Assembly (NCBI GenBank): GCA_037783545.1
Contig: JBBELK010000620.1
Location: forward strand, 1 to 64,000
DNA length: 64,000 nt
DNA from: Henricia sp. BOLD:AAB3569
Taxonomy: Eukaryota > Echinodermata > Asteroidea > Spinulosida > Echinasteridae
Direction of reading: 5' to 3'
In this document: in pieces, positions 48,315 to 60,044 of the stretch
Numbering within the stretch: position 1 is the stretch's first letter
How the letters are laid out: the number at the start of each line of letters is the position of its first letter
Notes under the pieces: model-generated
Told to the model about the DNA's origin: nothing
Databases searched by the model: none
What the model saw: the letters and a program-made list of their open reading frames with translations, nothing else
Made by a program: the position numbers and the translations under genes

Positions 48315-50763
48315 TATTGTTCATTGCACTCTCTGAATATACGGTAAAGCTAGCTTGCATTAGTTTGGCTTGTTATTGTAAGTTTACTGTTGTGGATGTT
48401 TCTGGCATTATAGTGGCATATTGAACTTTAAACAATACTTGGGCCTGGAAATATGATTTGTTTAATCATGAAAACACGCCGAATGGAGAAAGCCAAAAAG
48501 AAAATTCAACTGCCTATTTGGGACAATATTTCTACCGGTTTATAACCCTCCCCCAACCTACCACTCCCCAGCTTTGCCTGCACACATTACTTCTAATCCA
48601 TTTAAGTGCAGCAATTTGAACTCTCCTGGTGTTAAATGACCTCATGGGTTGTCTTGTTTACTTAGCCCCAATTCCCAACTGAGTGATAACGCTGTCAGGT
48701 TCAATTGCAAAGGCTTGCGAAAATATGTCCATGGAGACTGCCAATTTATTGGACCTTTGAACTTAGTAGCTTTGGGACTGTGCTGCACAGACAGAAATGT
48801 ACAAAATAAGCGTACTGTAATTCTACAGCTACATGTATTTAGCCAATAACTGCACACTGGGTTAAATTTCCTAAAGGCATTAGCAGAAATGACTGCTTAT
48901 CGTAAAGGAATTGTGCTTAACATGAACAAGTTACCAGCTAAAATCTCATACCATTCTGTAGTACTTGTGACTGGTACTCTTGCAATTTTTTAAACAGTGC
49001 CACATTTTTAAAAAATCATCATTACAAATGGACCAATGAGGAATCATCTGGTTGAAAATTGCTGGTTTAGATGCAACCCGATTGGTTTAAAAACCAAGAT
49101 GGCAGTTTTCTTGTCAGACCACGAATGTTAACCAGATCATGCGATGAAGTGGATGATTAAATTCTGATTATGAGTGTTCACACTTGCTGTTCATCACTCT
49201 TTGATTTCCATAATAAAGCATCTAATTTAATCCTCATTGCATGCAAGCTTAAGTGTGAACACAATCCAAAGCTAATATTTGGTCTTTTAAGAAGAGAAAG
49301 CTTATACTCCTAATGGTCATGAACAAACAATGGCATCGCTAGGACAACAGCCTAAAGACCGCACACAGGGTCAATTTGCTCAGGCCATCAACTCAACAAC
49401 GGGATTAAGGGCCAACTGTATCCAGTGCTAACAATGGACATTTGAGCCCCAACAACCGATAATCAAGATTTGTCATACTCGCTATGGGTCCTTCATGTAA
49501 CATGAACCATCAAACTGCTTTTTTTTAAGCAAACACAAATGTCTCGAGATCCATACACATAAAACAAACAGCGAGGATGCGTGCAATAAATAACTTTCAC
49601 TCGGCTCAAAAAAGCATGACTAAAATGGGTCTTGTTGAATCTTTCGCGTAATCAAATTATTTTGAGACGGGCCGTCGATAAAAAGAAGGTGAGCAAATAT
49701 ATTCTTAGCCGATGCATTAGCACAGGAACTGGCGGCGACAAAAAATTACAATTTCAAAATGAATGCATATCTACCGCAAGGGAGTTGACACGTCCTGTTA
49801 TTCATTAATTTAGTTTCAAATCCTGATAAAATACTTGTTAAATTTACATGTATTATAGGTAGGCCTATATGTATTAAACTACACAAAGCAATTTTTGTTT
49901 CTTTCGTGCTTCAGGCAAATTAAGCCCCTATTAATGTTCAAAGTCTATTACCTATATGTACCTTTGGCTTATTATTTTCGCAAATTTCTTAATTTTGAAC
50001 ATTTTCAGGTACATATACTTTGACAACTGTTGCAAGACTTGTCTGGTCAAAAAAAGAAAATTGCAATATTTCCATAACAAAATACTGGTATGTTATTTCC
50101 TCAAAGATACAATCTGTATACGTTCTAAAACACTCATTTTCAAATGACAGTTTGATATAATAAATGTTTCTCAGTATGGTTGTAAGCTGGCAATCTGGCG
50201 CAACAAATGACACATACTCCACAACAAGTCTTAATCAGTCTAAATCCTCACAAGAATGATCTCACTGAACAAGCACAAACGCATCATGACATCGTGTTCC
50301 CAAGGCCACCTCCACTCCACATCTTCCATGATTAATTTTGTCGACGTCCTTGAAACATACCCAAGCAAGCCTACTGCTGGCCCATGCCTAGATCAATCTG
50401 CAACGTCCCACGAGACCAGGGCATTACTTCTGGGCAGGTGGAGATGAAAGCACGAGTAGGTTTTCCTTTTTTTACTCTTTCGTTCTAGCGAGAGGAAGTG
50501 GTGTAAGGTACAGACAAAAGGCGTCACATTCATCGACTGCAGACTCCAACTGTTAAAATGCACGCCTGTGTGCACGCATATAATGAGGTTTATTTTTTGC
50601 CAAACATATACTTAGCTATTCTGTATGTTTATAGCATCCGATATTTTGGAGTATGCTTGCATATTAATGCAAATGATAAGTTTGGTTGCACAAAATGAAC
50701 TAGCCACTCTTACATGGGCACCCAAAAAAATGAACATTTTACAAAATACATGTACTATACGAC

Positions 50764-50911
50764 AGTAACTTTTCCCAAGTCCAGCGAACTTTTCCTGGAC
50801 AACTGCTGCCCAGGAAAATTGACCAGGGAACATTTCCCCGAGACAAAAAGTCAAATGCGGACACATCAAGTCGGTATAAGCGCTATGAAAGCCTACGTCT
50901 GGGCCTTGTTT
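50764..50911 (+). mobile_element. TIR element, GTCCGCATTGGAC family, copy 5 (fragment)
   Basis: It covers only the inner part of the family: CAGTAACTTTTCCCAAGTCC, GCTGCCCAGGAAAATTG, GAGACAAAAAGTCAAATGCGG and CACATCAAGTCGGTATAAGC. Both termini are missing. Confidence 0.72.
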
Positions 50912-50947
50912 TTGAGACTTGTTTTTCAGGGTTGATGGCAGAATTAT

Positions 50948-51235
50948 CAGTGTTGAATTATTTCCGCTTTGGCATGCCGTAGTATGGACAGAGTAATGGC
51001 GGATATGATAGTTGTTGAAGTCACGCGTATGGCACGCCAAACTTGTCAACAAAAGCACGGTATGCCAGTTTCAAACAGTCTATCGACATTTAAAAGTTAT
51101 GCCAACTTGTTTTCTTGCGCAACATTTGGGAAAATATGCCTCAACATTAAATTATCAGTGTTGAATTATTTTTTGCTTTGGCGTGCCATAGTATGGACAC
51201 AGTAATGGCGGATAGCAACCGTTGTCAAGCCAAGT
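50948..51235. repeat. Direct duplication, period about 201 bp
   Basis: The block ATCAGTGTTGAATTATT...GCTTTGGC...TAGTATGGACA...GTAATGGCGGATA occurs at about 50946-51010 and again at 51148-51214. The copies differ by several bases, so the duplication is not recent. No coding meaning is apparent. Confidence 0.75.
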
Positions 51236-53096
51236 GAAACCCAAAAATACACTGTAATATTTCATCCTTTAATTAAGAATGTATACGTGCAGGCTTCCTG
51301 TGAAAATGTGTAATAATCCTGATATTGTGGAAATGGACAGTTTCATGGACAGCCCCGTACTTTCTCCATCAGTGACAAAGCACTCACTGACTTTGCTGAC
51401 AGATTCCGAGTCCAGCATAATTTTCTGTTACATCCCATTACACACAATGTGCTCTCCGAAGAGAAAGATTGAAAAATTCCTTAAGTATCTTGTGGATGGT
51501 GCGATAAGACACCCGATTGACTACATCATCAGCGAACGCGATGAGCCGTGAATGTCTGCACATGCTGCAGCCGGCAAGTGTCGGGAAAAAGATACTTGGG
51601 CTTGGGTGAACAGCATCTAATAAGGGTGTCGCTAATGACTTGAAAGTCAATGAACTTGCCAAAGTGCAGTCGAGGTACGGTATGTTTCTCAAGCCACGTT
51701 CATTATTTTCCAGAAATTTTACCAAGACAGTGGACATTTTTTTAGGAGGTTCTTGTGCAGTATCAAGGCGCTGTTGTCATGTTTATCACTGTCATCAGGG
51801 AATCAGCCGAGAATCATCAGCATAATTTTACAGCTTATTCAGTGTTCTCCACTGCCGGTTTTGTCCGCCCGGATAAAAAACTCGGCCACCCGGACAAAAA
51901 AACAAAAAATCAATTTTCCCCACTAAAACACTATTAAAGTACAGCCATGTCATTCCAAAGTTAGGTTTAAATTCTCCGAAAATGATTCGCTAGCCACTGG
52001 TGTCATTATCGTTTACTTACCATGCATATATATATCCGATCGGCGACCCAAATCCGTGTCGATAAAAATAACGGCCATGACAGTTGCATGGATTTCTTTT
52101 GAACAGCACCCTCAAGAGCAGATTGTGTTCACCTCTTGAGGGCGCTGCATGCTCGGTGTAGCTACGGGGATTCGTGCGCACCGCTGCTGCTACTGCTAAC
52201 CACCCCCCTCCCCTCCCGCTGAGCAACTTTGGCGCGCCCGGACAAAATTTTGACCCGTGGAGAACACTGCTTATTTCGTTTTACCCGAGATTTTTTGGCA
52301 CAGTAAAATTTCAACACGGGTCCAACATGCGTCGAGTTTGCCTTACTCTGATCTCTACAGAAAAGCTAGTGAAATTTCCTGAAACTCTGCACAAAACAGT
52401 AGCAGTTTTGACATTCTGGAACACTCCTGAAGGATTTTGTTAAACACTGGACTTTTTAGCTTGAGGCCACGAGCTCTCAAGTTGCGGCTATTTTCACCTG
52501 TGCAGCTGACCGAGGAAAGAGAAAAAAGCTAGGTGTCTATGAATCCATTAACCTTCCTTGAAATACTCAGGAGTGCCGAAAGGAATCCCAACAACCTCCA
52601 ACTCCCACTTGCTGTGTGAAATTTCGAGTGTTCGGTCAATTTGTCTTCTGCAGACGCATTTCCAGTGAATTCCTAAAAAGTAGTGACTGGAATGCCAAGT
52701 ATTGAGGACAGGTCAAGAAAGGGGCCCTAGTTTTACTTCAAATGCAGAAAACAGGAATTCTTAAACTTCTTTGTAGAATTTGTAGACGTGAATGCATAAA
52801 GACATCCACAGTCGAACTTTGTTTAGTAAGAGGTTCTTGGGACTTAGCAGATTACCTCGTTACTAACTAGAACGTTGTATTATAAGGAATGAAAACAATG
52901 AAGAACAAAGGGTTGGAACTTGGAATTTTTCCTGTTTTAAGAAGAATGTTGTTCTAACAGTACAGTGCTCTAATTATCAAGGTTTAAAGGTAGAACACAT
53001 GTTTGGTAAATCATTATAAATAGTTTCATCTCCCCGTTTATTGAAGATGCATGATTGAAACCAACCTTAGTAAAAATCAGCTCCGTAATTGTGTTA

Positions 53097-53389
53097 CAGT
53101 CACTTCGCCCAAAAACCACTTCGCCCAAAAACCACTTCGAAGTGGTTTTGGGGCGAAGTGCGTGGCTTTTGGGCGAAGTGGCTTTTGGGCGAAGTGGCGT
53201 TTGGGCGAAGTGGCGTTTGGGGGCAAGAATAATTTTTGTCTCATGAGACGAACATTAATTAACTCATTTCTCAAAGACTATAGCACTTCAGACAAAACCA
53301 TTTCAGGGGAAGTTTTCTACCATCATCATGTTTATACATGTATTGTGTAAGTTATGTGTAAATCAGTGAACTTTTTCTGATTTGAGAAA
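53097..53389 (-). repeat. Repeat with CGCCCAAAAACCACTTCG tract, copy 2
   Basis: Inverse copy of 41143-41425 with the same flanking landmarks. Here the short tandem tract is longer and itself folds: CCCAAAAACCACTTCG on the left is followed by CGAAGTGGTTTTGGGGCG and then GGGCGAAGTGGC repeats, so the tract forms a hairpin of alternating direct and inverted units. Confidence 0.75.
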
Positions 53390-54397
53390 CCAATCATGTG
53401 TTCTATACCTTCAACTGTAGGGGATTTCAGTTCAAAAATAAAATGTCATGTTGCCAAGACTGTTTAAGATTCTGTCCTTATCGGGAGTAACAAAACAAGA
53501 CATCTGGAGCTCACGTCGGACATTTCACACATCAGGCAAGTTTCAAGTCTTGGCCCGGGCCCATCACAGACCCCTTGAAAATGAAAATGTTGATTCTTCC
53601 CAGAGAGCAATATTCCCGCGAGAGTTTATTTGGATGAGCAGTTTCGAGAGCTGAATAAACCTACTGTATCACATCGGTCGTTTCGGTCTTGCCTATAAAC
53701 GACGTTTCGATACTTTCGATCGTTGCTCGGATGAATACTGTTTCTATCGCCTCTCTCAATCTTGTTTTTCTCGTGCAAATGGGGGTTCTGCAGGGCTATG
53801 TGTCAATGTACATGCAGTGTTGTCCTAGGGTGGACAGGGAAGGGAGAATGGGATGAAACATCGGGCTCACTAAAATGTTCTCTAGAATACATTGAACGTG
53901 AGGAGTGTTGGGTAAACACAATTAACACATCAGAGATAGTTTTGTCACGTAATAATAAAACTTGCCTAAGGATACTTCGTCCATTCTTCAAACAAACATC
54001 ACTTGACTTTCACTTTTAATCAATATTTCTGGTTTTATCAGGTGAATGAATTAATGATATCAGGCCTATAATTATGGTATGCCAACTTTAATGCCAGTTG
54101 GGTTGAAATGGGAACAATCAAGTGACCTAGACACAGATTAAATGTTATTTGGGAACGATTCTCACATTCAGACTTGACAAATCTTTCATATATTTTTCAT
54201 AGTTCATCCCTAAGCAGGGTCAGATCCAGGATTTTCCAAACAGGGGAGCGTGAAATGTTTAAGCCTGAAATGGTAAAGACAATAAAATGGCAAGCGCGTA
54301 GTGCGAAGCCCCAATGGCTCTGTGGTACGATTTCAGGCAATATTTAACCACTTTAAGCAGGCAAAAGTGTGATGTTATATGAGGCAGATACCCCAAC

Positions 54398-54840
54398 AAT
54401 TGCAATTTCCAAAAAGGGGAGTTGAAGCCGGGTAGGCACTAAGTGTAAACGCAAAAGGTGAATTGAAAAAGGCGGATCAGACCCGGGTCTGATTCGCCTT
54501 TTTCAAGTCACCTTTGGGTTCAACCCTGCAATCGTCAAGGTCGCTTGTAGTGTAAACGCTACCCGAATACAGATTCGGCAATTTGAGTGTCCTTGGGGCG
54601 GTGCCCGCAGTGTAGTAGATTTAATTGACCAATCTGGCACTAGTGCAGCAACACCTAACAGCTCACGCATGCGCTGCAGTTACATTTAGTGGTGACATTT
54701 GCGGTTTCTGAAGCGAGTTGAAACGATTTGGGGTGTAGTGTAAACGCGGCAAATGTTCAGTTTTGTGGTCGCAATAAAAATGCTGGATCTGTATCCACCT
54801 TTGCCGATTCGAGTGTAAACGCGGTGCAAGTGGTTGGTGT
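54398..54840 (-). repeat. Dispersed repeat with a CAGACCCGGGTCTG palindrome, copy 2
   Basis: Inverse copy of 34612-34922 up to about 54687, with a better stem: AAAAAGGCGGATCAGACC pairs with GGTCTGATTCGCCTTTTT around the CCGG centre. The word GTGTAAACGC recurs four times (near 54447, 54551, 54739 and 54812), so the repeat probably reaches to about 54840. Confidence 0.7.
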
Positions 54841-57064
54841 CGCAGTCTGCACTGATGAGGCACAAGACATGCTGCGTGACTGGCGCCGACACGACTGCAA
54901 ATCGCATCACTTCCAGTTGGTGAACAAAGTGCCAACATGTCTGTCTCACCTGCCGTAGCAAATTACTAGTGAGTCATATGTACTCTCTGCACAGTACTGG
55001 GTTTTCTCGTTTTTTAATCGGAGCCGAAAGATTCGTCATTACCAGTATAGAACTATAAGTGGCTGCCAATTTGAAGTTGCTTGAATGGTGTCATAGTAAC
55101 GAGAATATATTATGGAATGGGTGAAGTTCATTCATAAAATGCTATGAAAAATAGTTATTTCAACAATCAAATACTTTCTGTTTCAGCATCTTTTCTAAAG
55201 GAGTTAAAGGGATATTACAAAGGTAAATGGAGCAAAATTTATTATATCAGACCAAAAAAGAAAGAATGAAACAAAAAGTTGATCACAACGATATTTCAAA
55301 AACAAAGGATTTTTGAAAACAGACTACATGTACTAAAAGTCCTAAAAATCCAACGTTGCAGCAAATAAGTAGTTTGTTATTCCTTTAAGACATTCCTCCG
55401 GGCCCAACGAGTCCACTAGTAACCCGACCATAGCATTCCCTCATGTACAACCTAATGCATAAAAACATGCAATACTGCACACGGCAATTTCTCATTCCCG
55501 AGGTCACCTTCGCACCCGTAACCATTCCCTAGTTTCTATAGAGTACGAGAGGAAATTTCCAATAGCCCAATAGAATTCAAGAGTTGTTTGTCAGAAGAGA
55601 AAGGGAGTTCTCGGCTAGGTCAGGTGAAGATACGCGACTCTATACCACAGCAGAGGAGTGATGTTTGACATCCGATCGAGAGAAATCTCATGATGAACTT
55701 CGTCACTTCATGAGGATGCCTGAAACCCCTCGAGGGAGTTTGAGAGGGATGGGGTGCACGGTGCACCTATTCCTATCTCCCTAAAACTGAACGGTGCGAG
55801 GAAAGCCAATGAATTTGGTGTAATGAGATACATATGGCGTTTAGAGGTGGAATGTGATCTTCGCAATGTTCTAAGGCAACTTTCAACGGGGTTAGGTTTA
55901 ATCTCCGTGGACCCTAGTTCTACAGTGCTCAATTTTAATATGCACATGCACATGGCACAGGTATTTTGACTTTTAAAAAAGATGATTAAAGATATACAGT
56001 TCGTGGTTCTCGGCAAATTTTTAAAGCATTTAAAAACATCATACTTTGTATTTTAGACATCGACAACCCTGTGAAAAACGTCGTTTTTATAAGGCCGTTT
56101 TGCACCTCTGACTTCCCATCTTTGGTCTGTGGTGTGGTGTGTGCAGCGCATGCCCTCTGGACTGGTGGCCTGTCAAATCTCTTTTCTTCTGTATCGGAAG
56201 ACTGTCTGCGACAGAGGAAATGGAAGAAAACAGATTGGACAGGCCACTGGTCCGGAGTGCGCACTGTGCGCTGCGTGTTGCAGACTGAGCACGGGAGGTC
56301 AGACTTTGGCAAGTCTACGCCTTGAATTATTGGCGGACCACCAACAATTCGAAATATTGACAGTAATTGTTCGATAACTAAAAATTGGTCGATGTTTTTT
56401 CGGTGATGTCTCATTTGAAAGCGAATAACTTATGTTTCTAGAAAATTATCAATTCAAATAAACGTTTTTTTTGTTCAAGGTGCCACACCTAAAAACACAT
56501 TTAACACATTAAAAACACACTTTAATCATTCACATTGGACTATAGTCAAAAAAAGATTTCAAACACATCAGAGTAAAAAAAAGACATTAGAAAAAGTGTA
56601 TGCAGTGTTGCGTTTCCAGGCACTATCCAGTCAAAAGGAATTTTCAAATTTGGACCATAAATCAGCAATGTTAATGATTAATATCCCCAAAATCCGAGCC
56701 GTCACTATCTGTAAGTCAACGGCGACAGTTTGAGACCACTAGCAAATTTATCATTTCAGCTCACGTTTCGTGATTTGACGGTCTTCCAAAGTGTACGCTG
56801 CGTTACCAGGCAACCGACGAGAATCAGCCACAATTCAATAATAAAAGTATCAAAAGCCAAAAGGCCGATCAGTTGACAATTATTAAAGATGTGTCCAACC
56901 ACGACGGGATTTTTTCCTTGCAAATATTTGCTTCTCTAGGAATTGTACATGCGCTATTCACACACAAGTCATTCATTATTAAAAAAGCGTTACATGTAAC
57001 ATGTTTTGATGGTGTGTGATGTTTACCAAGGATACAAAGTATACACAGGTATCAGAAAGTACCG

Positions 57065-57127
57065 AGGCTTGCCGAAATTTACATTTCCAATTCCAATTCC
57101 ATTTCCAATTTCCAAAATTTACAATTC
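57065..57127. repeat. TTCCAA simple repeat
   Basis: Degenerate short repeats of TTCCAATTCCA and TTTCCAA follow each other over about 60 bases, next to a hairpin MITE. Confidence 0.8.
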
Positions 57128-57149
57128 CAGCAAGTTTATTGTAAAATGT

Positions 57150-57496
57150 GGTATTTTTTCGTATACATTGAACAAAGATTTGAAGGAAATTACCTCCTGG
57201 AATCAACACATAATCTATTTCTAGGATATACTTCCCACTTGCACTTTTGTCGCAAATGCTGCTTTTCTGTAGAAAAATCACATTTTCTCCTTTAGAAATT
57301 GCATTCAGTTAGTGCTCTCTGTTGTCGTGCTTAGGCACGGACCGCTCGCGTCGTAATTGTGTGCATTATTGTAGACCTATGCAGTAATTTTATCATTTAT
57401 TTATCTCAGAAATGCAACATTTCCGACAGAAGTGTGAGGTAGATCTTAAAATTTGATGAGGAGGTAATTTCTCAATGTATACGGAAAAAAAATACC
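57150..57496. mobile_element. Hairpin MITE (GGTATTTTTT ends), copy 1
   Basis: Left end GTATTTTTTCGTATACATTG and right end CAATGTATACGGAAAAAAAA are inverted, as are GGAAATTACCTCC and GGAGGTAATTTC. CACTTGCACTTTTGTCGCAA on the left returns as an inverse form on the right. Related copies are at 62524-62940 and 63380-63678. About 350 bp, non-coding. It lies just inside the STOX-like intron, about 350 bp from exon 1. Confidence 0.82.
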
Positions 57497-57841
57497 TAAA
57501 ATGTGGACACTGACCTAAATTTAAAACATAAAAATGTCACAAGCTTCTGAAGATTTATGGGGGGAAAAAGAACACTTCTTCACCAGTGACTTAATACTGT
57601 CCGAGCCATACTGCTCTGTGAATAACAATAACCAATTGAGTAGTCCGAAACCTCTCAACATGCTAAATAACTCCAACAAAAGAAACAAAAACCCCTCCCT
57701 TTCAACTCTAACCCTCCCCAGGACAAAACAAAATCAAGATGGACGGACGCAGTCAAGCGTGAAAGCACAATCTTGCACAGAAACCCGCTGGGCCAAATGC
57801 AATGCATGGAGGACACTCAGCCTCAGGCCTTGCCAACTTAC

Positions 57842-58208
57842 CCAAGTTTGCGATGGTGAAATTCTTCGGCGGTTTCAGCACCCTTCTTGCGTAAGCTTCC
57901 CTCAAGCATTCTAACTCCTTATCTTCTCCCTTGATAAGGAGAACCCAGGGCTCCAAAAAGCCAAAAAATCCGACTTCTTTCACGCTTTCTGCGAGAGGTT
58001 TGTTCCACAGACTGTGCTTGTTCTCTCGTTGAAAATCCCGGAACAACTCCTTGCCGACTTTCCGGTGGTGCGTCGTGGTCGACGATTTCAAACTTTCCGA
58101 GTCCTGTTCTTTCTTCAAAATCGGTGTTAGAGTCAGCGCAAGGCAGCCAGGCGAGAGGAGCACACTCTTCTCGACCTTTCTCTCCGGTTTTGCGGGTTTT
58201 TGCGACAT
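57842..58208 (-). CDS. STOX: Storkhead-box protein (STOX1/2-like), exon 1
   Basis: This exon encodes residues 1-122 and the first base of codon 123. Residues about 52-123 (VGKELFRDFQREN... and RRVLKPPKNFTIANLG) match the conserved first-exon domain of STOX1/STOX2, where a similar FRxFxxxN, a Trp and a basic PPxxFxI..G segment precede the winged helix. The exon ends at a strong donor (TTGG|GTAAGT at 57842/57841). Joined in phase 1 to the exon at 28883 it gives the family-typical ...LG-DVxxxxMSPI. The ATG at 58208 is the first in its frame, with an in-frame TAA about 24 bases upstream and A at -3. Combined coding length is 2820 bases, exactly 940 codons with the stop. The first 50 residues are not conserved, so the start is likely but not proven. 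Confidence 0.92.
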
Positions 58209-58420
58209 TTTGAAGCGTGTTTTGGGGGTTTATTCCAGCGAGTTTGAGATCATTTTTCCGAGACGAACTTACCGCGCGCGTCCACAGTGCTTGACTGAGT
58301 GGCGTGTGTGCGCATGCGACGGACAGGTGTGATTTGCGTAATGAATGGTTGTGGATAGACTCCGTCATCAGCCGTTCATTCGTCTATCATTATTTTGAGG
58401 GCTTATTAATGTGATTGTTT
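58209..58420 (-). promoter_or_regulatory. Probable promoter/5'UTR of the STOX-like gene
   Basis: The 200 bases upstream of the STOX-like start are locally GC- and CpG-richer (GCGCGCGTCC, GGCGTGTGTGCGCATGCGAC) than the AT-rich surroundings. TGCGCATGCGAC at 58309-58320 is close to the NRF1 consensus YGCGCAYGCGCR. No TATA box is evident. Function is inferred from position and composition only. Confidence 0.4.
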
Positions 58421-58788
58421 ACTCGGCGTTTATTTTTGTCGTTTATTTATTTATTTTAATAATTTATTTAGTGGCTGTTTTCATCGATTAACTGTTCCTG
58501 CCCAAATATCTTTGACGGCAAAGCGAAGCCATTTGCTGTTGTGGTACAAACCGGAAACCACAATGTATTACAAAGTAACACAATGAATGTAATGTATTAC
58601 ATTGAATTACAAAGTAACATACAATATGGGTGTTTGTTTACACGTGTTCATGCTGGGAATTTGGGACAAAACCATTGGGACGCAGCCGTCCACCGTCTTG
58701 AAAGTCGGCAAGACTTGTTTTTATATTGTAGACATCATGGTGGCCTGGGGGCCAGTCTAGGAAAAGCGTTCTCTTGCTGTAGCAAGAT

Positions 58789-58857
58789 GGCTGCCGCATT
58801 GCTCAAATTATTGCATAATCAGCTGCTATTGTGTATCCAACCATGTTGTATACAGGT
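58789..58857 (+). other. Candidate first coding exon of a divergent gene
   Basis: AGCAAGATGGCTGCC at 58783 is a strong start context. Twenty-three codons (MAAALLKLLHNQLLLCIQ then PCCIQ) run to CAG|GTTAGT, a good donor at 58857. The short, Leu- and Ala-rich N-terminus would suit a mitochondrial or secretory leader. No convincing second exon is found before 61070, and the frame could be chance. It would share the upstream region with the STOX-like gene in head-to-head layout. Confidence 0.22.
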
Positions 58858-59685
58858 TAGTGCACAAGTTATGTCAAACATAGTTATAGTACAAAATATG
58901 AAGTGAAGGAAAAGGATTATCATGTCAAAATGCAGGGATCTTTCGATGAGGCGTTGCCTTAGCAACACGTCGTCAGCTAGATATACGTAGTCGATGACTG
59001 ACGCCATTTGATGACAACCAAAATTCTTGTCTTTCAAACACTCCAAGAACCCAAATTACTCCGTCTTCTTTCCCTTTCTTCGACTCTTCAAGAACAGAGC
59101 ATCGTTTCCTCTTGGCAACCACATACCGTCTACCGCCAGTTTCTTGGTGAAACCCAAGTCGTTTGGTAATCCACGTCTCAGACATCCACGTACTTCCTCG
59201 GGTTACCGGGCAAATATCAGAAAGTCTCGTCTTATTTAGCTGATGGCGACAGGAAGCCGTGTTTCAGTCGATGTTGCATGACTCAAGAACGTAGCATAAG
59301 TATTTAAAAATTATACTTCTTGGAAATGGCAATCGAAAATTTCAAAATGTCGCCAGTCAGAATTTAGATATGGATGCTGATAAAAATGGAACATAATTAT
59401 GACATATTTGAAGGGAATTTGTTAAAGGGATGATGAGGTTTTTATGACTAGTGATTGTGTAAATTTAGGCGTTCAAAACTGATGAATTAATATTTTAATG
59501 ACAGGCCTTATAATTCGTGTCCAAATATTTCGCTTTTCAATTTCAAGCACCTGCCTTCCCCATAATTAGCCAACAGACCTTAAACTCGTGACGTCACACT
59601 TTGTTTACATGTGTGATTTGTTATGGGCGTTCATGGCTGCTTTTTCCTTCCTCATTTCTGTTAAAACAAGGTAAATTTAGAAGTC

Positions 59686-60039
59686 TTAAAGGCCCATTGT
59701 ATCATTTGCAATAACCCAATTCTGTTTTTCATGAGTTGACAAGAAATGCCTTACTCAAAGTGTTGATAGTAATGGTAACAAACACCACATGAATTTATTT
59801 CCGTCCAAAATGGTATTTTATGCTGGAAATTGACAACCGAAGGTGGTTTTCTAAAAGAAAATTACCACTCACTTGTACACAAAATCCATATTTTCAAGGT
59901 TTTCTGAAGCATTGATGCATCTAAGTAGCTAACATTTCTTCAGGTTATTTTACCAACATTCTTCCTTAGATATGTTACACTCTTATTCCACGAATCTGTA
60001 AAACGTTTTTATCTTGCAAATGATACATAGGGCCTTTAA
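59686..60039. mobile_element. MITE with TTAA ends (TTAAAGGCCC)
   Basis: Left end TTAAAGGCCCATTGTATCAT and right end ATGATACATAGGGCCTTTAA form an inverted repeat of about 26 bp, both ending in TTAA, the piggyBac-type target. The interior is non-coding. A 100-bp piece of its interior (59872-59971) is repeated just outside at 60045-60146. Confidence 0.72.
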
Positions 60040-60044
60040 AGGGC

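Larger units (their letters stand above)
28884..57841 (-). other. Intron 1 of the STOX-like gene (about 29 kb)
   Basis: The intron begins GTAAGTTG at 57841 and ends TTTTCCCAG at 28884, both canonical on the minus strand. Its splice phase (1) agrees on both sides. It holds at least fifteen identifiable repeats, listed separately, but no recognisable gene. Outside those repeats (28884-30379, 30880-31415, 31819-33764, 34004-34611, 34923-35537, 36005-37859, 38096-39893, 40035-41142, 41426-42421, 43040-43683, 44118-45626, 46061-46764, 47367-47765, 48164-50763, 51240-53096, 53390-54397 and 54840-57149) I see non-coding sequence with only short open frames. Vertebrate STOX genes are also known for a long intron at this place. 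Confidence 0.88.

Noticed and set aside
51279..51737. 90-codon plus and 99-codon minus frames as a gene remnant
   Set aside because: Neither shows similarity I can recognise, they oppose each other, and no splice-linked partner was found. It was left out as a gene.
57919..58368. 149-codon minus-strand frame overlapping STOX-like exon 1
   Set aside because: It is in another frame, lacks family similarity, and the conserved STOX residues are in the frame starting at 58208.
58973..59239. Overlapping 70-codon frames on both strands near 59.1 kb
   Set aside because: The basic composition suggested a ribosomal protein, but no mitochondrial or cytosolic ribosomal family I compared by eye fits, and both strands are open.
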